Of a stretch of 64,000 nucleotides of DNA, positions 58,301 to 64,000 are shown piece after piece (the first letter of the stretch is position 1; the number at the start of each line of letters is the position of its first letter). The position numbers were made by a program, and so were the translations under genes. The notes below the pieces were generated by a model. It saw only the letters and a list, made by a program, of their open reading frames with translations. It did not search any database and had not been told where the DNA came from. This DNA is from Megascapheus bottae (taxonomy: Eukaryota; Chordata; Mammalia; Rodentia; Geomyidae): contig JANJXV010000129.1 of assembly GCA_024803745.1 (NCBI GenBank), positions 1,922,001 to 1,986,000 on the forward strand, written 5' to 3'.

Positions 58301-59489
58301 CTGATATGTCCAGTACTGTGCCTGCAGGGAGGCACTCACCCCACAGACAGAGCCACCTCTGCCGTGACTGTGACTGCCCACAACCCTCACACCCACTCCT
58401 TGCACACCCCTCGACTCCAGTTTTAGCTCCTCTTGGACTGGGTGTCCAGCCTACCCCTTCCTACACTCACAAAGGGTCTACAATTGTCTTCCCAGGGTCC
58501 TTTCTTCTGCCAGCCAGAGTACAGACTGTGCACATCTTGACGATCACAGAGCTCAAAGCCAAAGGCTGAGATGCAGAAGGGGGTGACCCAGTAGCTGCAC
58601 AGGGCCCATGGATCATCCTGTGCATCCCCCAGCCTGTGACTTCCCCCACCCCCTTGGCAGTTAACTGGAAATGAGAGTTTCATGGACTTTCCTTTCTGGA
58701 CTGGCTTCAAACAGAAGCTATGCACAGTTTTCAAACCATACCCTACTGAAGAAGGGAAGCTTGATCTGGTGCTTAACTGGGTTGCACTTTGGCTCCGTTT
58801 GCTATGCCTCACGGGAGGGGGCTCATCATTTGTAGACTAAGATCTCATGACCTTCAAAGCCAAATGCTACCTGAAAGTTCAGGGTCCCAGCCTATGTGTT
58901 GGGCCGGGGTGAATACATTCTCTGTTATGCTGGGTCATCAACCCATGTTTTAAGCTGGAAGTAGGCAGTGCCACATTTGATAAGAACATCTGCCAGAGAT
59001 TGTCACCTCATGAAAGCAGATTCTAAATTTGTATTCCATTTCCTGTGGTGGAGAAATCCCCTCCAACTTAGACAGGCTCACATCCACCTGCAGGTCACAC
59101 TCCTAATGCACCCTTGAGTGTCCTCATGGTATTGGGATCTAAGTTTGTAGGGAATGCTGCTTTAGTCCATGAATTAGCTGGACAAGTGATGACAAACGTG
59201 TTGTGGATTAATATGAGAACAATTTAAGAAGCCCTGGAGGAGCATCAACCTGACCCTCTGTGGTGCTATAAATCTGATAGGATGTTCCAGACTGAGAAAC
59301 AATCACATGGCTTTGTGTTTGGCATCCAGACAAGTGAGTGCATGTCTTAGCTGTCAGCCAATACAGAGGAGGACATGAATAAGTGGGTGGAAAGCATCTG
59401 TCAGACCCCTGTCTGGGGGCAGGTGGAGAGAACATAGGAAGGTAGATACCATGGCTGTGGTGGGGCCAAAAAAAAAGGGTAAAAGAGGC
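58301..59489. other. Anonymous sequence
   Basis: About 1.2 kb. The longest frame is 58423-58812 on the minus strand (129 codons), with no recognised motif and partly through low-quality GC-rich DNA. Nothing identified. Confidence 0.4.
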
Positions 59490-59690
59490 AAAGGAACCAG
59501 GTACTGGTAGCTCAAGACTGTCATCCTAGCTACTCAGGAGTTTGAGATCTGAGGATCACAATTCAAAGCCAGCCCAGGACAGAAACTCCATGAGACTCTT
59601 ATCTGCAATAAACTATTGAATGCAAGAAGCTCAAGCTCAGTGACAGCATCCAGGCCTAGCGTTCAAAACCGAGGACTGGCAGAAAAAAGT
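59490..59690 (+). mobile_element. Composite SINE, forward (shortened tRNA part)
   Basis: 'ggtactggtagctcaagact', 'cctagctactcaggagtttg' and 'agccagcccagga', then 'gctcagtgacagcatccagg' with the front of the tRNA module missing. Confidence 0.75.
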
Positions 59691-60635
59691 ATCAAAGGAC
59701 AAGAAGCTGGCCAAAAGTTAGAGGGACTCTATCTTGACAAACAATACAATGATAAGTTGCACTCAGAAGACTTGCACAAAATCTGGAAACGCGTGAGACC
59801 TATCTATGTATGTTTCCGGTTTGTCTAAATATATATGTTTATGCATTTATATATTAGTATAGAGAGACAGATCAATACATATGACTATACATATATACAT
59901 AGCCAGACACTTATGGGTGGGTGGTATACTGTGTGAGAGTTTGTGTTTGTGTTTTGTGGATGGCTATCTCTGTTTAAGAAAGATAGAAAATATGTAAATA
60001 TCTTCAAAAAAACTTGATAAAATACAGAGAGACCTAAGCTCTTGAGGGAATCTGAAATGACAAGATTATTCACAGGCACGTTTATCCTTATGGATTCCTC
60101 AGCAAGTTTTAATTTTTTTCATTATTTTCTTTCTTTTTTTGAACCAGTGCTAAGGATTTCTCTCAGGGACCAGGTGCTGCCAATTACTAATTTTCTCATG
60201 GCTGGTACAAGAGGAACTGAGCCACAGTTCCACTTTTGCCTTATTTATTCGTGCTTAACTGAAGATAAAGATTTCTATCAGTGACTTTCTTTCAGGGGCT
60301 GGATTCTAACGAGGATCCCCAGACCTCAGGCTTCTCTATAGCTACAATTAACAATATGAGAACCCAGCACTGGGTTCCAATGCACAGGGCAAGAAATTGA
60401 GTGAATCTCTCAACTCCAATTAGCTATAATAAGCTACAAGTGAAAGACCAATACCTTTGAGGAAAAGATGCTGAGGGTTATCACACAGGCCCTATGAGTA
60501 AGCCCTAAACCCTGTACACATGTGTGCATGCACACATTGGCAGATACGCACACACATGCACACACACAATATCTCAGGCAATATTGTATTTTGAATTAAT
60601 ATCCAAAGATTGGACAAAGGATAGCAAGTAATAAA
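59691..60635. other. Anonymous AT-rich sequence with a reverse SINE remnant
   Basis: Nothing recognised except a weak reverse composite SINE at about 60130-60370 and a short alternating CA/TG segment at 60515-60570. Confidence 0.45.
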
Positions 60636-62000
60636 ATCTGTTTTTCTTGTCTACATTGAGGGAAAGGGATAAGTCACAAGATGCATAAGCGAAGAATTCA
60701 GAGGCAAATGCTGTGAGTGAATAACTTGTAAAAAGCACATTTCTTTTCTTTTCTTTTGTTTTGTTTTTTCTGCCATTCCTGGGGCTTGAACTCAGGGCCT
60801 GAGCACTGCTCTTGGCTTTTCCCAAGTCTAGCCCTCTGCCACTTGAGCCGCATTGCCATATGGATTTTTATATCTGTGTGATATTAAGGACTCAAACCTT
60901 GATCTTCATGGATGCTAGGCAAGCACTCTACCACTGGGCCAAACTCTAAACCCAGATAAAGTATTTATAAATAGTCATCATCATCATATCAAAATATACT
61001 TTCTCCTACAAAGAATGAACACTTATCTATGTCTGTAAGACTTTTTTTTATGTCACCAATGCTTCTGTGATTTTCCCACTTGCATTTTTACAGATGACAG
61101 CACAGATATTCATCAGGAAGAAAAATTGATTACGATACAGAAACTTAACAACGTCCTAGAAGATTGAAGTGAATACTATGTGCAAGATGGCCTGGGTGTT
61201 TCATCTATTTGTAGAGTGCTTGGCTACCACACAAAAAGACTCTGGTTTGATTCTGGAGTACTATATACATAGAAAACGCTGGAAGTGGTGCTGTGGCTTG
61301 GTGGGACAGCTATAGCCTAAAGAAAGCCTAAGAACAATGGTCAGGCTCTGAGGTCAAGTACCAGGACTAGCAAAGAAAATGTGCAAGAGGCAAAATGCAA
61401 GCTGAGAAGGCACTGTGAAGCAAAATGTCTTGTGAAGGGTAAGGGGAATAGTGACAGTTAAGTTTGGATCTTACCTAAGAAAGGCTCCTTGAGCCTGAGA
61501 CAAGGCTTGCACTTACGCCTAGTTAATGACTTGGGATTTGAACAAAAAGGTGTGCTGTTTACTACATCCATATGTGAGGTGGGAAGGGAGATTCAGCCTC
61601 CAGTATGTCTTTGGGGAGGTGTTCTGTGAGCAAGGAGCTTTGGTCATTGGGCCTTGAAAGGTGACCCTACCTACCTCACAATGGAACAGAATATGGAACC
61701 CTGGAAACCAAGCCACTGCATGTGACAACCAGCTCAAGCCAGCTCCCTTGGCCTGTGGCTCAGGAGGAAGAAAGATGTTGCTGTGCTGTTGCCAACGGTC
61801 AGGAGGCTCGGATCTCAGGCATGAGAGATATGGATCTCTCACTTGAAGAAGTAGATTCTGGCCCAGTGCCAAGCCAAAATTCCCGTATATTAGGCATTTC
61901 TCTACGAAGAAAGCCAGGAAACTCCAGGGCAACTCAGATGAGGTATATTGAGAGGAAACCTATTTGAATCCATCATCCTGCCCACACACTACAACCTTCT
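60636..62000 (-). repeat. Inverted, diverged copy of the macrosatellite spacer, no L1
   Basis: Reads on the minus strand in the same order as the array spacers: 'gttgtagtgtgtggg' at the right end (61981-61995), the antisense open frame, a SINE, the GAT repeat remnant (60972-60990), another SINE, and the end '...aaaaacagat' at 60636-60645. Outside both ends the sequence differs from L1 leader and L1 tail. A reverse SINE (60755-60955) and a forward SINE (61190-61375) correspond to the two SINEs in the spacer. Divergence is much greater than between array units. Confidence 0.88.
61722..61967 (+). CDS. Antisense-spacer ORF, inverted copy (unknown)
   Basis: 81 codons. Residues from A-Q-E-E-E-R-C-C-C-A-V-A onward align over about 60 positions, with no insertion or deletion, to the minus-strand frames of all five array spacers (6923-7108, 14356-14541, 21778-21963, 29225-29410, 36669-36854). 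Shared blocks include S-L-R-R-x-P-G-x-S-R-A-T. Not a family I recognise; no signal peptide, membrane segment or motif. It may be an exon relic of a multicopy gene, or chance. Confidence 0.3.
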   Translation: MTTSSSQLPWPVAQEEERCCCAVANGQEARISGMRDMDLSLEEVDSGPVPSQNSRILGISLRRKPGNSRATQMRYIERKPI

Positions 62001-62769
62001 TGTGTACTTTCAAGTGACTATACTGAGATTAGAGTGTGTCATTTCCAATCTACTCTATTCCAATTCCTCAGTGTGAAGTGTGGTCCCATTCCTACGTTTG
62101 AAATATCCACTGTTTTGCCAACATAATGTCATGGTAAGTCAGCTAAGACTCTGAATGAGCCTTGTAACGTATGGATCCTGGAGGAAGGCCTGTTGGAGAT
62201 GCTGCTGACAAAGCGGATCGCTGCCTACCAGAAAGGTGATCTCTTTTACGTGGGAAACTTCCTGCACAATTTCAAATAGTGGAGGACAATGTAGTAGTTG
62301 CTGGAAATTCTCTTGAAAAAGTGAGTGTTCCCACCCAAACCCAGGTTTGCTCACCCCTCCTGGCCAAGCCTTGGAATACTTGGATACTCTCTGAGCCTGT
62401 TTGGTTCACTGGGGTGTTCACAGGGGAGCTAAGCATGATACAAGTGCACAAACTACTTTATTATGACTGGGACACCATGCCATTTCATTTCCCTCACAAG
62501 CTAGTGGAATCTCAACAGTGTGCTTACTGAGAAGTTGGATTTCAGGCATGAGTAAGTGGCTCCCAACTGCAGCCCTCACCTAGGTGACATCCTAGGAAAT
62601 CCCATTTCCCAGTAAGAAATGAGGTGTCAGTACTAATGGCGGAGGCCTATGAAATACTGGAGTCAGAGGAAAAGCTGGGGGCTGAATCACTTTTGAGCCA
62701 TCAGGGAGGGATTGTGATAGCTTTGCCTGTTAGAACCTGAAAGCATTTACAATTTGGTGTGTGGTCCAG
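62001..62769. other. Anonymous sequence with one coding-like patch
   Basis: At 62160-62269 on the plus strand, about 36 codons are open with protein-like composition (V-W-I-L-E-E-G-L-L-E-M-L, then F-Y-V-G-N-F-L-H-N-F-K) before TAG. Not recognised. The opposite strand is also open (62139-62354), so the coding strand is uncertain. Confidence 0.35.
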
Positions 62770-62985
62770 TGCTGCCACTTGAACCTGAACCCAGGTCTAA
62801 ATGCCATCCCTTTGGTGTTCAAAAATTAGCACTGTACCATTTGAGTCATAAGTCAAGTTCTGGCTTTTTGCTGCCTAATTGAAGACAAGTGCCTTTAGAC
62901 TTTTACTGACTAGACTGGCTTTCCACTGTGATCTTCAGAGCTCAGCCTGCTGGGTGGCTAAGATTAGAGCAATGAGCATTTAGTT
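62770..62985 (-). mobile_element. Composite SINE remnant, reverse orientation
   Basis: 'acttgaacctgaacccaggt', 'accatttgagtcataagtca', 'ctggctttccactgtgatct' and 'cagagctcagcctgctgg' are in reverse order of the forward composite. Heavily mutated. Confidence 0.6.
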
Positions 62986-63059
62986 CTTTATGTAGAGCAT
63001 TCACTTATTGATTTATTTAGAGCATTTACTTAGTTAATTTAAGGTGCGTTTACTTTGGA

Positions 63060-63465
63060 CAGATGCATAGAGGCCTCTCTCAGAAGCTTCTGGAAGTGGG
63101 GTGTAAAAGTCATCCTGTTCTCGAGTGTCTCTTACACGCCTCCCAGCACATAAGTGCACATCTCTGCAGGACAGCCACAGCATTAGAATCCTGCAAGAAA
63201 GGGGCTTTGGTAAAAGGCTCAGGATGGAGAGAGAAGGCTCTCACTTTCCTTGTACCGAATGTGCCCACAGCATCATGTGTTCCATCTATACGATGTGAAT
63301 GGACTTCTACCCGAGTGATTTCTACGAGTTCAAGAACTGCCACACCCTGACACAACTCAAGCTCTATATGAGGCTCCACATGTCAGCTTTGGACCTGCTC
63401 TTCTAAACACAAACTTTTTGACCAGCTGGAGGAATATGTGACCAGTAAGACCAAGAAAAAGTAGA
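63060..63465 (+). pseudogene. Coding-like relic of unknown origin
   Basis: One plus-strand frame reads M-D-F-Y-P-S-D-F-Y-E-F-K-N from 63299 to a TAA near 63403. The next frame then reads K-H-K-L-F-D-Q-L-E-E-Y-V-T-S-K ending K-K-K-stop near 63464. The composition is that of a real C-terminus split by a frameshift, which suggests a processed pseudogene or old exon. I do not recognise the family. Confidence 0.35.
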
Positions 63466-64000
63466 AGTCCTGGTGTGGGTGCCTCAGAACCTGTGAGTAG
63501 GAAGCCCATGTGGTCTAGATATTGGTTGGCCCTTACTTCTACAGAGCTTGGCAAAATGCCCTTTATGGGTGGTGTCAGCCAGGTAATGTCTGTCCTCTGA
63601 AAGGACTCTGGAATAAGCACTCATTAGAAAGACCCTACACCTCCTCAGTGTTCAGTCCAAACTCCAGTTCTACAGGTTCCTCCATTAGATCCTCATGGAA
63701 GTTGAGTGACACTTCAACTTGCAGAGTCCACTCTGTCCACTCTGTACCTATTTCTATTCTTAGGTTTGGGTTATCGTGGAAGAGCTTATCCTGAACTCCG
63801 GATGAAAAACCCACCAATGGAGCTGGTGACTGATGGAGACTGAGAATCATCACTGCACTCCAGAAAGCATGGGCCTTCTGTAGAAATTACCAAACAGGTT
63901 TAGAGTCCTATGGATATACCTTTTGCTCTGAACCCCATGTGTGACACAGTTGAACCTGCAGATACTATGGAGGAAGAAAAAGAGCAGCCAGATTTCCTTC
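63466..64000. other. Anonymous sequence to window end
   Basis: Frames of 70-90 codons on both strands (63522-63794 plus, 63635-63853 minus), without identifiable motifs. A possible continuation of the preceding relic; not supported. Confidence 0.35.

Noticed and set aside
57288..58812. Several 60-129-codon frames right of the ERV
   Set aside because: Both strands are equally open, no motifs; the plus and minus frames shadow each other in GC-rich DNA.

Overview
This is a repeat-dense piece of a mammalian nuclear genome, almost certainly a rodent. Intron-containing KRAB zinc-finger sequence, LINE-1 (L1) elements with ORF1/ORF2 homology, many tRNA-derived ID-like SINEs and Alu/B1-like + tRNA composite SINEs, and a gammaretrovirus-like ERV all point that way. 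The SINE types recall those of heteromyid/castorid rodents (pocket mice, kangaroo rats, beavers), but that placement is from memory. No bacterial or organelle features were seen, and no gene in the window is demonstrably intact.

Layout. 1-4585: three abutting 5'-truncated L1 3' ends, SINE pieces and anonymous DNA. 4586-39939: a head-to-tail macrosatellite, 35.4 kb long, with monomers of 7433, 7422, 7447 and 7444 bp (units U1-U4) and partial units at both ends (U0, U5). Each monomer is a 1.2-1.4 kb non-L1 spacer, a 560-bp leader, a two-ORF L1 body and a 3' UTR with an A-rich tail. The L1 ORFs are broken by lesions that many units share, so the array grew by DNA-level duplication of an already dead L1. 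39940-42714: SINEs, an old L1 remnant and a TG repeat. 42715-47956: a KRAB-zinc-finger gene or pseudogene (KRAB-A exon, KRAB-B exon, linker/finger exon); the spliced frame stays open through the linker but stops before the fingers. 47957-51234: a SINE, a long GA tract, a twin-primed (inverted) L1 and anonymous DNA. 51235-57124: a minus-strand class I ERV with two LTRs, a 4-bp target-site duplication, a tRNA-Thr-like primer-binding site, hairpin repeats in the leader, a pol remnant fused by deletion to an env TM remnant, and no recognisable gag. 57125-64000: mostly anonymous sequence, SINEs, and at 60636-62000 an inverted diverged copy of the macrosatellite spacer without its L1.

Most notable: (1) the L1-plus-spacer macrosatellite, whose edge units keep ancestral bases lost from the core; (2) the isolated inverted spacer, which shows the spacer is a separate module and which keeps the same 60-codon antisense reading frame without indels; (3) a possible KRAB-only protein; (4) the tandem double-hairpin repeats of the ERV leader. 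All percentages and homologies were judged by eye.
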